Program-made: the position numbers and the translations under genes | Assembly (NCBI GenBank): GCA_003991915.1 | Contig: RQTK01000340.1 | Coordinates: forward strand, 322,699-386,698 | Reading direction: 5' to 3' | Length of the DNA stretch: 64,000 nucleotides | Source: Elysia chlorotica | Taxonomy: Eukaryota; Mollusca; Gastropoda; Plakobranchidae | Shown: in pieces, positions 26,100 through 38,710 of the stretch | Numbering within the stretch: the first letter of the stretch is position 1 | Layout of the letters: each line of letters starts with the position of its first letter | The notes under the pieces: model-generated | The model's database searches: none | Seen by the model: only the letters and a program-made list of their open reading frames with translations | What the model was told of the DNA's origin: nothing

Positions 26100-26525
26100 G
26101 TGGGGGGAAAACAGCGGTGTATTCCATCACACTGCAAGTGACATTTAACACGGTGGTCGATTCAACCGAAACAAAGAACGCAAGTGAAGTGTGAATGGCA
26201 TGAGAAGCTTTCACTGTCTAGACAAAAAGCGTGGAACAAGCTTAGGTCTGTCACTACCCCCAATGTGTCGCGCGGGGCCTCGTGAGTACCGACCCCCTGG
26301 AAGAAGATTCCGGTCGTGGTGGCACTGGCGGGCATGAGAAAGGTAGTTTGCGTGAGGGCGCGGGGATGCGGGACTAGAGTGATGGAGAGCGGGGCCGGGG
26401 AGGGCGAGGGATGCAGGCGAAGGGGGCAGGGCTGGGTGGGTGCCGGATAGGCCTGGCGGACTGGACCAACAGTAGTCTTGCGATACTGTGTCCCAAGGCT
26501 ACTACAGCGACGAGAGGTAGATAAA
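26100..26525. other. GC- and CpG-rich block of unknown function
   Basis: Sharply GC-rich in AT-rich surroundings, ending at an (AT)n tract (26533-26560). Several frames are open but no splice pair or protein family is recognised. Could be a regulatory or CpG island or an old repeat. Confidence 0.3.
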
Positions 26526-26531
26526 TAATGC

Positions 26532-26532
<1 letters not shown>

Positions 26533-26560
<28 letters not shown>
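26533..26560. repeat. (AT)n microsatellite
   Basis: About 28 bases of AT. Confidence 0.9.
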
Positions 26561-26564
<4 letters not shown>

Positions 26565-26699
26565 GTTTTATCTCTAATATAGACTTATTAATCGAATATC
26601 TCTTTTCATATACGGGCAAACTATGATTAAACTTTAACTAAATCAGAGAGTCACCCTTTATAGCTGTGTGGATTTCAAACACTGTAATAAACGTTCTGC

Positions 26700-26870
26700 A
26701 ATTACGGGGCCCATAGTGAGCTGAAGACGGTTCCTAAGGGAATCTGAACCAGCGTCCACTCATAACGCTTTCCTATATTTGCAGAACCAATGGGCGAATA
26801 GAAAACGCCATCTCTGGCGGGCGTGATTAGGCCATTCTTTATCACTGATTGTATTACAAAGCCTGTAATA
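26700..26870 (+). repeat. Interspersed repeat family C, copy 3
   Basis: Shares GAAGACGG, CAGCGTCCACTCATAACGC, AACCAATGGGCGAATAGAAA and TGGCGGGCGTGATTAGG with the other copies. GC-rich noncoding sequence continues to about 27240 and includes a GTGACGCGTCAC palindrome near 26955. Confidence 0.55.
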
Positions 26871-27726
26871 CGGAGACGGTGGACGAGGGGAGCTCACTCT
26901 AAGACTTACAGAGCGAAGAGTGGGCCTGGGGTCTGGGGTCTGGGGTGTGGGATGGTGACGCGTCACAGCGAGTCCTGGGTCCAGCTCGACCAGACCCCCC
27001 ATCAGCTTCGATGGTGCTTGGCCTGTCAAGGAGTGTACTTCTCCCTCACCTTACTTCCCCCACTCCAGGTCTCGGAAACCTCTTCTCTCTTCCTCCCCGG
27101 ACTCTCACCCTCCCCGCTCTTGAAAGCTCCCGGGCTCTCAGATACTGATTGGTGATTGCCAGGCACAATCAGATTTCATGCGTCACAGCAGATAATCTCT
27201 GACACGACTGCGGCGGCAAGGTGTGTGGTAATTTGCTCATTATTCTAGTTCAGCGATGCAATCTCGTTGCAAAGTCTTTAAAAGAGCAGATTCCGAATGT
27301 TGAAGTACATGAATCGCACCCAGGAAAGCAGTCAACCTAATGCTTAGTAAAAAGAAAATTTGGTTCGACACGCAACGTCTATAAGCAGCATCTATATTCT
27401 TATACGGAAATAATATTCATATGACCCTCTGTAATAATTGAGTGATTAATGTACATTTTTAGGGTATGATTAGCAGAAAAGCCTATAGCTGAAAATTATA
27501 TTACTTTTTTTAGAACGAGCAGTAACACGAGGGGAGTCCCAAAAGTAACTGACAAAACATATTGTAAAACAGAGCGTGTGATTGAAATTCGCACATAGTA
27601 AGCGCCTTCTTCTTAATTTTGCTATGTATAGTACCCATAAGTGATTGGTTATTTTACGCCGACCAGAGTGTTTGGAGTAAATAATGCCCTCAGTTAAAAT
27701 ATTAACGCAGTTTGTTGCTGTAGCAA

Positions 27727-27814
<88 letters not shown>

Positions 27815-27847
27815 TGCAACAGCAGCAGTAGTAGTAGTTGCAACAGC

Positions 27848-27908
<61 letters not shown>

Positions 27909-27910
27909 AT
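27727..27910. repeat. (GTA)n microsatellite with (GCAACA) interruptions
   Basis: About 180 bases of GTA/TAG units; the interruption TTGCAACAGCAG occurs twice, implying internal duplication. Confidence 0.95.
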
Positions 27911-28189
27911 AGTCAAGGTGGAAGATGTAGGAGTTGCAGTAGACCAGAAGTTGTTGTTGCTGAGGATATAGTGGTGGTAAAAAGTTGAGAAAAATGTATC
28001 TGACCGCAGTAAGATAGCTGAATGGGTTAGAAATAGAAAATATAAAACCGTGTTGTCAACACAAAATACTTAACCTTTGAGCAACGAGTTCAATGGTTAC
28101 TTTAACAAGGATTTAAGTGCATTGGTTATAGAGCAAAACATTTAGATCAACTCATATAACTTTCAAACTCTGTCACGCCGAATATGTTA

Positions 28190-28640
<451 letters not shown>

Positions 28641-28839
28641 TTCTGATGATGATTGGATCCTTTACTTAGGAGTGGCGTTCAAATATTCAATTTTCTTGAA
28701 AAAAGGAAAAAAAATTGGTCCATAATATTGCATTTTAAATATAATACCTGGAGAAAGCTACTTTGCATAATATAGAATCTATGTATGACAAGGAAACAAA
28801 AAGTTGAACTGGGGCGCCGATGGTGGCTAATGGAGGCTT

Positions 28840-28985
28840 TGCGATTCACACAGTGATAATTGATGACATAATCACACCCTCAAGCATGGCTTTTTATCGC
28901 TCATTGGCTCAGAAGATGTAGGATAGACGTCTGATTGGACGCTAGTGTAGATTTCTTCCGATTTCGCTTTAGGGTTAGATAAGCC
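28840..28985 (-). repeat. Interspersed repeat family C, inverted copy
   Basis: The reverse complement reads GAAATCTACACTAGCGTCCA, ATCTTCTGAGCCAATGAGCG and GTGTGATTATGTCATC, in the same order as the copy at 6925. Confidence 0.6.
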
Positions 28986-29137
28986 AAGATCTTTTATCTC
29001 AGTGGGGTTTTCCCTTATTTGGCAATCAAGAGGTCTAATTTGATGGTTCCTTATTGTTTGCTACACGGAAAGCAGATGTCGCTGTGAAACTTTTCTACAG
29101 AAATTCTAAGTGACGAAAAAGTCGCAGAAAGATCATG

Positions 29138-29367
29138 TGGAACAAATAATATTATAAGTTGGTATCTGGAACAAATATAAGTTGGTTTGTAGAACAAATT
29201 ATAAGTTGATATTTGGAACAAATATAAGTTGATATTTGGAACAAATATAAGTTGGTATTTGGAAGAAATACAAGGTGGTATGTGGAACAAATGTAAGTTG
29301 GTATGTGGAACAAATATAAGTTGGTATGTGGAACAAAAAAAATAAGTTGGTTTATGGAGCGAATATA
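29138..29367. repeat. 23-base tandem repeat, about 9 units
   Basis: Unit GGAACAAATATAAGTTGGTA plus TGT, with point variants and one A-run expansion. The period is not a multiple of three, so the open frame across it is incidental. Confidence 0.9.
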
Positions 29368-30024
29368 CCTTTTTGCGTTTGAGATAGGAGTACAAATCTA
29401 ATTATTGTTTCTAAATTTGAAATTCGATAAACGAAATGCCAATCGTCCGTGAATAGCCTTCGTATTTTTGTACAATAAGTGCTTTATGTCAGATTAAAAA
29501 CTAGACGTTGCTTTTTTCATGTGGAATTACAACATTTAAAACATACTAGACATAATTATAGGTCGAAGAGGACATCAACATTTTTACAATAGAAATAATA
29601 GGACGCTAGGGTTCTTTAACCTATGCTGAACTTTAGCGCACGTCATATTTTGAGTCTCCCGGTACGTTTGCAAATCAATAGCCCCTAGAACTTTGTCTAG
29701 GTAGACATTGTGGCTAAATATCACAATGATTCGGTTCAATTAATTTACCACATTTAATGGCTTTGGTAAATAATAGATGAAATAAAGTATAAAAAGAAAT
29801 TTTCTTAGGTTTTTATGAAAGAAGGCGTAATATGGATAAAATGAAATTAAAAGTCTGCTAAAATCTATGACCTCATTATTTTTAAGGATATTTTGTCGCC
29901 TTATTTTTTTTATTAAAAGCTTTGTGTTTCATTGAAAGATTAAAGTTTTAGGTATCGATCATGTGACATTGTTTACCCGTGCGTTACTATGCTAGCATGG
30001 TTCGCATGAATAGATACAGGATTG

Positions 30025-30180
30025 GAGTCTAGGTCTACCTAGTAGGTTCTAGAAACTTCTCGAAGTTGTATCAATAAGAGAGGGGTGAATAATAATGTCA
30101 ACTAGAGGCTGGACCTTTCTCAAAACTTCTAGAAAGGTCTAAAGATTTATAGATGGGTGCCTTGTGTTTATAAGAGCAGG
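30025..30180 (+). promoter_or_regulatory. Heat-shock-element pair followed by TATA box
   Basis: TTCTAGAAACTTCTCGAA at 30047-30064 is four perfectly alternating nGAAn/nTTCn units. TTCTCAAAACTTCTAGAA at 30117-30134 is a second element with one mismatched unit. TATAAGA at 30169-30175 follows about 30 bases later, an HSF promoter layout. Strand is chosen from the TATA position. No long open frame follows; the nearest ATG-initiated frame is 29 codons. Confidence 0.45.
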
Positions 30181-30597
30181 GTTTGGTATAGTGATAATGG
30201 ATATTTTTTATAGAGAGAGAGATGTGTATACTTCTGATCAAGTTTTAACATCTTGCCACAGTGAGCGCTGTTATGTTGCTGTTGTTGAGATCCATTATAG
30301 ATCTGCATATTATATTGTCAAGTACTGATTTAGACCTATACATTATTGAGTTGTATTCTTAACCCCTTGAATCTTTACGTTTCTACAAAGGATTTTTAGT
30401 ATTAATTTTCTTTAGTGTTGACATGATGGTTTGAGTCTACGTGAATTTTAATAAGTGAAGAATTGGCCTGAAATAGGAACCCACTTTATCGAATCAACGC
30501 TACAGATGAAATGAGTGGGTTCACTGGAAACTGTTGATGCTGTCACGCTTGGTTTTTTTCTATTTTCTATTATCCTCTATGTATCTTTTTCTTTCTC

Positions 30598-30645
30598 TCT
30601 ATCTCTCTCTCTCTCTCTCTCTCTCCCTCTCTCTCTCTCTCTCTC
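30598..30645. repeat. (CT)n microsatellite
   Basis: CT dinucleotides with one CCC interruption; pyrimidine-rich to about 30760. Confidence 0.9.
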
Positions 30646-30913
30646 GTATCTCTCTATCCCTCATTCTTTATCCTCTCCCTCTCTCTATGTATCTATATTC
30701 CTCCAGCTATTTCTCTTGTTTTATCTCTTCTTATTTTTCCTTTACCTTCCACTATCTTCATGTGAATGCGAACCGTATGCATATCCTTTTTCATTCACTA
30801 GTCCCTTTTTTTCTTTTATTCGTCTTTACACCGCTCAAATGAATGCCCACTCCTTTGCCGGTATACACATAATCACGCTTGTACTTTTACACCTTACGTT
30901 AACAATAGATTAA

Positions 30914-32740
30914 CCCCAATAATAAGTAATACTATCGGCTTGATCTAAGTTTGAATTGATTCATCAAATACAGTGTTAATCAGACCAGTTTCTACCCAAA
31001 CTTCTCCTCTTTTGTTCGACCAGGAACCGGCGCTGGGAGACAGGACTGATGGAGTGTACTGGAGCAGGGGTCGGCACGGAGGGGCGTGGTGCCAGATAAT
31101 GAAACGAATCGGTAATTGCTAGAGGATCCACTCTCTTTAGCCACCCGATTTAGGCAGATATAAAACTTGGAGGAGCAATGATAGCACGAAAATTGATCAT
31201 TTCGGGGCATTGCGGGGGTTTTCAGGCCAGCAATTACTCAATAGGAGATAGGGGATAAAGGAGAAATACGGAGGAGTGGCGCAGATGCACGTCTGGCCAG
31301 AAAAAAGTAGATAATGAAAAACATTAAAAAAAAATATTCAGGAAGCTCGAAGAAAGAGGACGAGTGGAGAAAAAGTTAATTGTAATCGGTGTCATATTGT
31401 ACTTGGAGAAAAACAAGAAATAATACAATATGATTTTAAGTCATTGGAAAAAATGGAAAATGTTACAAAACGATACAGATAGAGAGAGGGAGAGATAGAG
31501 AGAGAAATAAAGAGAGAGAGAGAGATAGAAAGTGTGAGAGAGAGAGAGAGAGTAAGTGACACCTACAAAAATAGCACAAACCAGAGTATTTATCTATCAG
31601 ACCGTTTGATGATTAAATTAGGTAAGCGAAGCCTTCTCTTGCGCTTTAATACTGTTTATAATATTAATTCTAATAAATTAAGTTTTTTAAAATTTTCCCC
31701 GAGATAATTATTTTTATGGGTGTAATGCCATCTTCTTTCCGTTTTTTAAATCTCTATGCTTGGCTTCCTTTCTTTATGTATTACCATCTCTGTCACTATG
31801 TACTTTTCTTATGACCAAGTTAGATGAAGCCTCGGGTTGACTGGTTCTATGTCACTTTTTCCCAATACTTACCTTTATCTCCCATTCACCCGTTTTTATT
31901 TATATGAACTTTCCTTTTTTAAATGTCTTGTTTGATCAAATCATTTATAAACAAAAATATCTCTGCATTCGGTTGTGCACAAATTAACGTACACTATGTT
32001 TGCCTTTCGTCTAATTCTAAAACAGCATGCAACCTTAGTCTAACAAAATGAGTATTTTATGTTGATAGGCAATTTTAAGTTACAGATAACCGTATGGCAC
32101 AAAATTCTAACATATTCATCTCATAAGTAAATAATTTTTTTCAAATGTCAGTTAAAATGCCCTTCCATATAAAACCACATTATTTTACAGATACCAAGTT
32201 AAAATAAATTAGGGCAACTTGCAACGGTACACAAATTTTAATCAAGCAAACTAAAAAGGGAAGTCTGTTATCTAAAAGAGGAAAATGTTCCGTGCAAAGG
32301 AATACGCGAAACGCGGCCTATATATAAGTATCACGGAATTAATCTAGAGAGAATTTTCCTGACTCTGTCTGACGCTCGAGGTCCTGCTGTATTGATAGTT
32401 ATGGCAGGGGCAGATAACCCCTACTTTGAGTTTCCCTTAATGAGCTTTTGATTAATGTTCGCAGATCCATTCAACGTTTCTAGTTTCAGACTCTCCATCT
32501 TTTTGTGAGCAGGGATATTATTAGGCGCTCCATGGGTATAAAAATGTACAATGTTTCCCTTGATGAAAAGCGCTGGATAATTATCAGAGAAATAAACTTG
32601 GGTTTCATTACGGGTGAATAGTGGTGACCATTTAATAACGCGGCGGGTTCGTGGCAAAAGGTCTAATCCAAAGCAACCTCTCTTTCCATCTAACGTATTT
32701 TCAAGTCAATCTGTATCTCTCATTTTCAATCTCTCTTTTT
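30914..32740. other. Intergenic stretch with (GA)n at 31482-31553
   Basis: No supported gene. A minus-strand open frame at 32421-32700 (including VIKWSPLFTRNETQVYFSDN) has protein-like composition but no recognised family and no confirmed splice sites. Confidence 0.35.
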
Positions 32741-32744
32741 CTCT

Positions 32745-32790
32745 CCTTTTTGTCTCTTTCCCTCCCTCTCTCTTTCTCACTCTCTCTCTA

Positions 32791-32835
<45 letters not shown>
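32745..32835. repeat. (CT)n microsatellite
   Basis: About 90 bases of CT repeat with CTTT variants. Confidence 0.95.
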
Positions 32836-32838
<3 letters not shown>

Positions 32839-33039
32839 TTAAACACACAAAAACACACATTGTTTCTCCCCTTTCCAAGTTTTTTTACGCACTTTATAAT
32901 AAATATTATTTTTGTTCTCTAAGTTTCTTATTCACTTTGTGAAGGATATTCTAAAACAACATTGTTACTTTCTTTTAACAGTCAATCTCAGCAATTGTTC
33001 AATTAATTCATGTCTTCTGCCTGTGATTCTTTTTTGCTC

Positions 33040-33175
33040 TCTCTTCTGCCTCTTCCTCTCTGTATCCGCCTGCCTGTCTGTATGTCTGTCTCGGTCTCTG
33101 TCTCCGTCTCTCACTCAATCAGTTTATTTCTCTCTTTGACACACACACACATACACACAAACACGCACACAGATA
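33040..33175. repeat. Mixed pyrimidine (CTGT/CT) tract then (CA)n
   Basis: CTGT- and CT-rich run followed by ACACACAC with short variants. Confidence 0.8.
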
Positions 33176-33649
33176 TTATCTGTCATTGTTAATTTACTCC
33201 CATTATCTTTGAAATTATTTTTTTCCATTAATTTTCTCTTTGCCGTAGATATTTTTTTCACCTTTTACCAAACTCTTATTCTATAGCTAGATTACCTCTC
33301 TGTTGTTGTTTTTCTTGTGTCGTTCTGTCTGTCTTTCATTTACCAATATGCTTTTCACCCGAACACTAATCATTCTCTTATCTGAAATCCACCATAGGGA
33401 ATAAAGTGTCTGGCCGAAATGCAGGCCTCTTTTCTAGTTATCAGTTGTGCCCCAAACCAAACATTAGACCAAACTGGGAGTTTATGAGATAATAGATTTC
33501 GTGAGACTATGGCTACTCTAAAGCTTATTACTGGAGGCCGGCTAGATTGGCTGGTCCTGGCACATATTACAGTTCTATTGATCCCGCAGGGCGGCCATTA
33601 GGTGAGCAACTTTTCCCAACGTTCTCTTTCTGAAGATCTAAAAGGCATG

Positions 33650-33912
33650 AGATTAAGCAAAGAGGGACAGAACGAGAGAAGGGAGGAGGAAGAGGGAGAG
33701 GTGCAAGGGTGAGGGAGATAGGGACAGAGACAGAATGAGAGGGACAAAGTCGGAGAGGGAAAAGGGGAGAGAAAGAGAGAGAGAAACGGAGAAAGAGGCG
33801 ATGAAGGGATTAAGAGAGACATCGATTAATAAACTTAGAGAGACTGGAGGTAGGGGGACTTTAAAGAGAACAACAGAAATAAACGTAGACAGAGAAGGGG
33901 GAGAGGTTAAAA

Positions 33913-33964
<52 letters not shown>

Positions 33965-34065
33965 GGAGAGAGAGAGTGCTAGAGAGAGAGAAAAACAAAA
34001 ATAAAATGAGAGTGTGTGGAGATTAAGAGAGAGACACGGAGAGAGACAGAGAGAGACAGAGAGTA
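33650..34065. repeat. Roughly 400-base purine-rich tract
   Basis: Almost uninterrupted A/G on the plus strand, with a perfect (GA)n core at 33917-33960. Open frames across it are compositional. Confidence 0.85.
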
Positions 34066-34317
34066 ATAAAGCTTCAGTCGTAAATAAATGATGGATTTAT
34101 ATGATTAGCGCTCACCATTTAACCGAGACCAATCGCCGGATTGTAATGCTCACAATTTGCCCCGGTTGAATGCGCAGCTCGTGAGGTATATTTTCTACTG
34201 TGCACGCAATACCTTATCTGCCTAAATACTATAGTTTGTCTAATAATGTTTTTAACAGGTCACATATTTGCGTGTTATTCCTGAGTGGAGGCTTTGTATT
34301 CACTGACGTTTGTTTGT

Positions 34318-34408
34318 TTGTTAGTTTGTTTGTTTTGCTAAGCGTTCATTAACATCAACATTATATGCTACATTGTCGACGAGCTCTAAGACTAACGTCT
34401 GAAAATTG
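34318..34408 (-). repeat. SINE family A 3' fragment, strongly diverged
   Basis: GTTTGTTTGTTAGTTTG tail-like repeat, then ACATTATATGCTACATTGTC and GACGAGCTCTAAGACTAACG in the family A order. Confidence 0.5.
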
Positions 34409-35094
34409 TAGTTACCAACCGAATTTGCTAACCAGTCCCCTTGATTCATAACCTTTGAGGTGCAGGTTTTTCGAAAACCCAAATTTGTAGTAAAATATTG
34501 AAATGATCATTCAGAGAGGGATAATGGTGAGTATTTTTACGGCACGTCAGCACGGTAACGGCTATATTGTGCCCATGATGTCATAAGTCAGTTAATGCAT
34601 TATACTAGTACGTAGTTCGTCGCCACTGAGGAAATAGAGAGAATCTCCATCTTCGTATTTTTAACACGTATTTTCCATTGGTTAAAAGTAAAGGGTATAT
34701 ACAGTGGTTTAAAAAATCCATGTGCGGGGTTATCACAGTTAAATTTTATCATGTACACCAATGTTCTTCCGATACCTCAGTAAGCGCTGATGACTAGTAT
34801 AAGTAGACAGCTGGGAAGGAAAAAACAACTAAGGCTGCGTTAGGGCACAGGACTAAGTTTGTGAAAAAATATCTAACAAAAACGGACTAAACTGACATGA
34901 TTATATAAACTTTTACCGGCGTTTGGTTTTGCTTTGTGTGTTTCTTGATGTCCAACCTACGTTAGCAAATAGTCTATATCGCTTTTCTTTTTTACCGTGT
35001 AGTAGAAAAACTAAAATACAGACAGGCTGACACGTTAGAGAGAGAATTCAGACAAACAACGAAACCACGGCTTCTGACAGGCAAAACACTAAGT

Positions 35095-35252
35095 GTCGTA
35101 AGTACAACGTCACAGCAGCTTACGACTCTTCGCAAGCCTTATCCTTATACCTTAAGATGAGTATCAACCTTAACTCAGGGTTGTACTTATACCCTAAGCC
35201 TGTTAAGACAGGAAAGCTAAGCTTAGCTTACGTCACTTCCTTCCTGTCTTGA
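35095..35252. repeat. Hairpin-forming element (CGTAAG-N16-CTTACG) plus second inverted repeat
   Basis: GTCGTAAG at 35097 pairs with CTTACGAC across a 16-base spacer (TACAACGTCACAGCAG) also found at 48870. At 35210-35252, AAGACAGGAA pairs with TTCCTGTCTT around AAGCTAAGCTTAGCTT. Probably a short palindromic nonautonomous element. Confidence 0.5.
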
Positions 35253-35259
35253 AACCAGC

Positions 35260-36840
35260 CACAACGGGAAACAATTCCGCAGGCTTTGGGGGACGAAGAT
35301 GGCGAGAAAATCTTCCACCCGGATTTGAACGGAAATTGAAATTACTGTGCAAAAGCATCTTCTTTTAACAACTTCATTCACACGATCGATGGCATGAAAA
35401 AAAAACTTTTGAGTCGAGAAAGCGGAATTTCTGCAAGTTTAGCGTCTCCCAGGTTCTGATGGAGGGTCATATTACGGTATAATTATATAATACAAATAAT
35501 TGATCTGTACTTACAAAAACCTTAGTGTGTGTAAAGATCAATTATTTGTATAATCTAGCTCTCAAATTAATTGAGCAATGTTATATATCGTATGCAATAC
35601 ATAATCCTTTTATGTAGTTTGGAGGTCTTCTTGGTTTTGTATGTATTTGTTTTGTAAAGAAAAATGGTGGAGGTTCTGCTGACATACAGTTCAAAATTCC
35701 CGAATGAAGAGCAACATTGTTTTGGAATATTCCGTATCCTTTTTATTAAATAAAAGCGCTATTTTACGAAGGGTACAAAGATGCGTTAATCGGTGGATTC
35801 AAAATATAACTAATGTCAGCAGCTGGTCTTACTTTTAGCATCTGAAGGCAATAAGGTATTCCTTATGGAAACGTTTTTAACTGTTACATTCAAGTTTTTA
35901 TTTCTTTTTTTCTTGTTAAATATTATTGCTCCACAATATAGCCTTAACAGTCCTGATGTTGGACGTTAAACGAACTCGACGGAACTCCTCAAATCCATTT
36001 CTTTTACGAAGACATAAAAATGCAGTTCAGTTTCATTAAAGATTCAATGAACGATCTGGACATGATAGTTCAGGTTGAATAAAATAAAACAAAATTACAT
36101 TTGCAATCTAGATTTGCTGAAAAAACAATGACAATAACACAAAATTATTAGAATTTTTGGGGATTTTTTAATCATCATCAATCTTAAAAGGGTCGATGCC
36201 CGTGAAGTTTGTTTACCACTTGTATCATAACAGACATTTTTATCCATTAATATAGATTCAAAAGATAACATTCACTTGAAGCAGGTAGCATTTACAGTTT
36301 TGATTAATCTACGTTAAAGCATCAAATGCATCGAATTAGATGAATTCTTCACATTTTAAGCATTTTTTAAATTCTTTAGTAAAAACCTGATCCTTTCTGA
36401 GAAAGACCGAACAATATTTATCTTTTAAATTGTTGTTTTCATTACCTTTTTCTGGCTTCTACAAATTACATTTTTTGGTAAATACATTTCTTTGAAGCCA
36501 AACGAGCGTTATTTCTTAACATATTACGTGTGGCACATAAGATAGAAGAGTTCAAGTTTAAACTAGGACTTGAGTGTCCAAGAGAGAAATTGAACTTAAA
36601 AATATGAAGATAACATCATTGCAGCCAAAGTCTCAATATAAGGATTTACAAGAATCAGGTGAGTCGCCGAAGCCTCATTTGGACTCAATAGTTGGGAGAG
36701 GCTGTATGTTTATCTTACACTTATCCAAACGGCTTTGAACTGCAAAATCCACTTTTCAAACTGAAAAAAAACCAATATAGCGCAAAATAATATCAATCAT
36801 TGTTTCTAATTGCACAAAGAAAGAGTAAGAGATAAAGAAA
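35260..36840. other. AT-rich intergenic stretch
   Basis: Nothing beyond low-complexity AT-rich sequence seen. Confidence 0.4.
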
Positions 36841-36851
36841 TATGTATTTAT

Positions 36852-36857
<6 letters not shown>

Positions 36858-36901
<44 letters not shown>
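36858..36901. repeat. (GA)n microsatellite
   Basis: Pure GA; a purine/CAGA-rich tail continues to about 37065. Confidence 0.95.
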
Positions 36902-36904
<3 letters not shown>

Positions 36905-37203
36905 AGAAGACAGAGTGGCAAAGTCAGATAGAGAAAGAGACAGACAGGGATTAGACAGATATAAACCAGGATAAACAGGTAGGTATACAGATAGAAAGAG
37001 ACAGAGACAGAGACAGGCAGACAAACATAGACAAGGAGAGAACGACAGTGAGACAAACAGACATATTTTCATAGATAACTTTTTAATCAAAAATCTATTT
37101 CTATCTATTAAACTGAACAATCACAGTTTCATATCCCAAACAGGAAATGGAGAGCCAAACTGAGTGTGCCGCTGGGGACATGTTAGCGGGTCGCTGCAGG
37201 TTA

Positions 37204-37525
37204 TGTGAGCGCTTGATTCAACACGCTGGCTCGTGCTTGTGTTGAAAAAAAAAATTAACGGTGACCCGGAGGGAGTTGAGTTGAGTTGAGTTGAGTTGGT
37301 TTTAACGTCCAGCATGTGCTATATAGGCTATATTGTGGACGGGCCCAAAGACGGACGTCTGACAATTTATGTGCTGCCACAATCGAGACAGGGCGGGGAT
37401 ACCATGACTCTTGTCTCAGCCGGTCACATTATACTGACACCGACCCAACCAGTATGTGAGCGCTTGATTTTTCAGGCTGGTTCGTGCTTGTGTTGAAAAA
37501 AATGTAACGGTGATCTGGAGGGAAA
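37204..37525. repeat. About 70-base direct repeats flanking a SINE
   Basis: Copy 1 at 37204-37275 and copy 2 at 37453-37525 share TATGTGAGCGCTTGATT, TCGTGCTTGTGTTGAAAAA and ACGGTGA(C/T)C(C/T)GGAGGGA. Between them lies a 5'-truncated family A SINE. Confidence 0.8.
37277..37452 (-). repeat. SINE family A, 5'-truncated, (GAGTT)n tail
   Basis: GTTGAGTTGAGTTGGTTTTA starts a reverse-strand 3' end with TATAGGCTATATTGTGGACG, CAGGGCGGGGATACCATGAC and CCGACCCAACCAGTA, after which homology to the full copy at 45935 stops. Confidence 0.85.
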
Positions 37526-37529
37526 GGGA

Positions 37530-38110
37530 GCTGTTGAGTTCTTGCGTTGCTGTAAGTTCAACTTCAGTATTTAGGTTGTTTCAAAGAGAGGTCGCAAAAT
37601 TTACAATGTTAAGTGCTGCCACTCTGTCTGAGCTAGTCATAAAATCATACCACATCGATGTAGAGTTAAGAAAATCTAACAAATAAATTTGACCTATCAA
37701 GGGTTTGCACTCGGTGCCCTACGGTTGTTAGTTCATCGCTCTAGCACGTGTGCTAGTGCCACCCACCGCCAGATCTAATTGAAGATGTTAAGACTTATAC
37801 TGCAATAGTGTTAATGAGTATCTGAGAGACTAACGTTTTTTCAAACAAGATAAGATGAGATAAGATAAACCTTTATTGTGCCATAGAAAAATTTTTCTTG
37901 GTGTTACAATAATACGTTTGATTCAATATCACAACATCAGTTGTACATGTGTGAGCTAAAATATAAAAATAATGATAAAATTACAATAATCATTTTAAAT
38001 TCACATGAAAAACTGTTGAAGTTATATATAATTCTTATTTAGAAACACATACCTCTTTTCGCATATACAAGAAAACACCTACCCCTACAAACACAAGTCC
38101 TCTAATTATG
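37530..38110. other. Noncoding stretch
   Basis: A CTTTATTGTGCCATAGAAAA string near 37871 resembles LINE or other element ends but is too short to assign. No gene supported. Confidence 0.3.
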
Positions 38111-38112
38111 GC

Positions 38113-38165
38113 GTTGAGTTGAGTTGGTCTAACGCCCAGCGTCAGCACTACATACAAGATAATCA
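38113..38165 (-). repeat. SINE family A 3' terminal fragment
   Basis: GTTGAGTTGAGTTGGTCTAA then CGCCCAGCGTCAGCACTACA. Confidence 0.65.
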
Positions 38166-38710
38166 ATCTATAATGTCTTTCAAGAGCGGCATACAATAGG
38201 GCCTTCAAATGCAAAAGGTTGTGAAACTCTTTGGTACAGAAAAATTGTTTGTATTTTTTTATTAAAGGTGATCCACTTGGAAAGAAGTCCATTTCTGAGG
38301 AAGCAAACAATTTTAAAATGTTTACAAAAACATTGTATTTCTTTATATCAATGCAAAGGTTTTTAAGACACGTACCATATAGAAGGAAATAATCTACATA
38401 GATCTAAACAAAGAAAGTCCAAAAACGTTAGATATTAAAAGAGGCAGTGTCAATAATCTATACCATGGCTTTAACTAATGAAAGGCTCCAACCAAAAGCG
38501 TTATATTTACCCTGTTCAAATTGGCAATTTATTTATAATAATAATAATAATTATCTAATTGAAAAATGAATAAAAACGATTATAGGCAATAATAAAGCCT
38601 TATAACGTTTCAATACATTTCTATAGTTGGTCGCCAGTGTTTTTATGTGTCATACGGCGTATCAAATGATGAAAAACTGAGAGTGATACGAATTTGAATT
38701 ATTCCCTTTG

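Noticed and set aside
27470..27971. Poly-Thr and poly-Val open frames
   Set aside because: Direct read-through of a (GTA)n microsatellite; no conserved flanking sequence.
32421..32700. Minus-strand open frame with protein-like composition
   Set aside because: No family resemblance, no convincing acceptor or donor, and length is attainable by chance; transcript evidence would be needed.
37718..37780. tRNA-like sequence on the minus strand
   Set aside because: Only weak box A and box B similarity (GAGTGCAAACCC) and no body shared with other copies.
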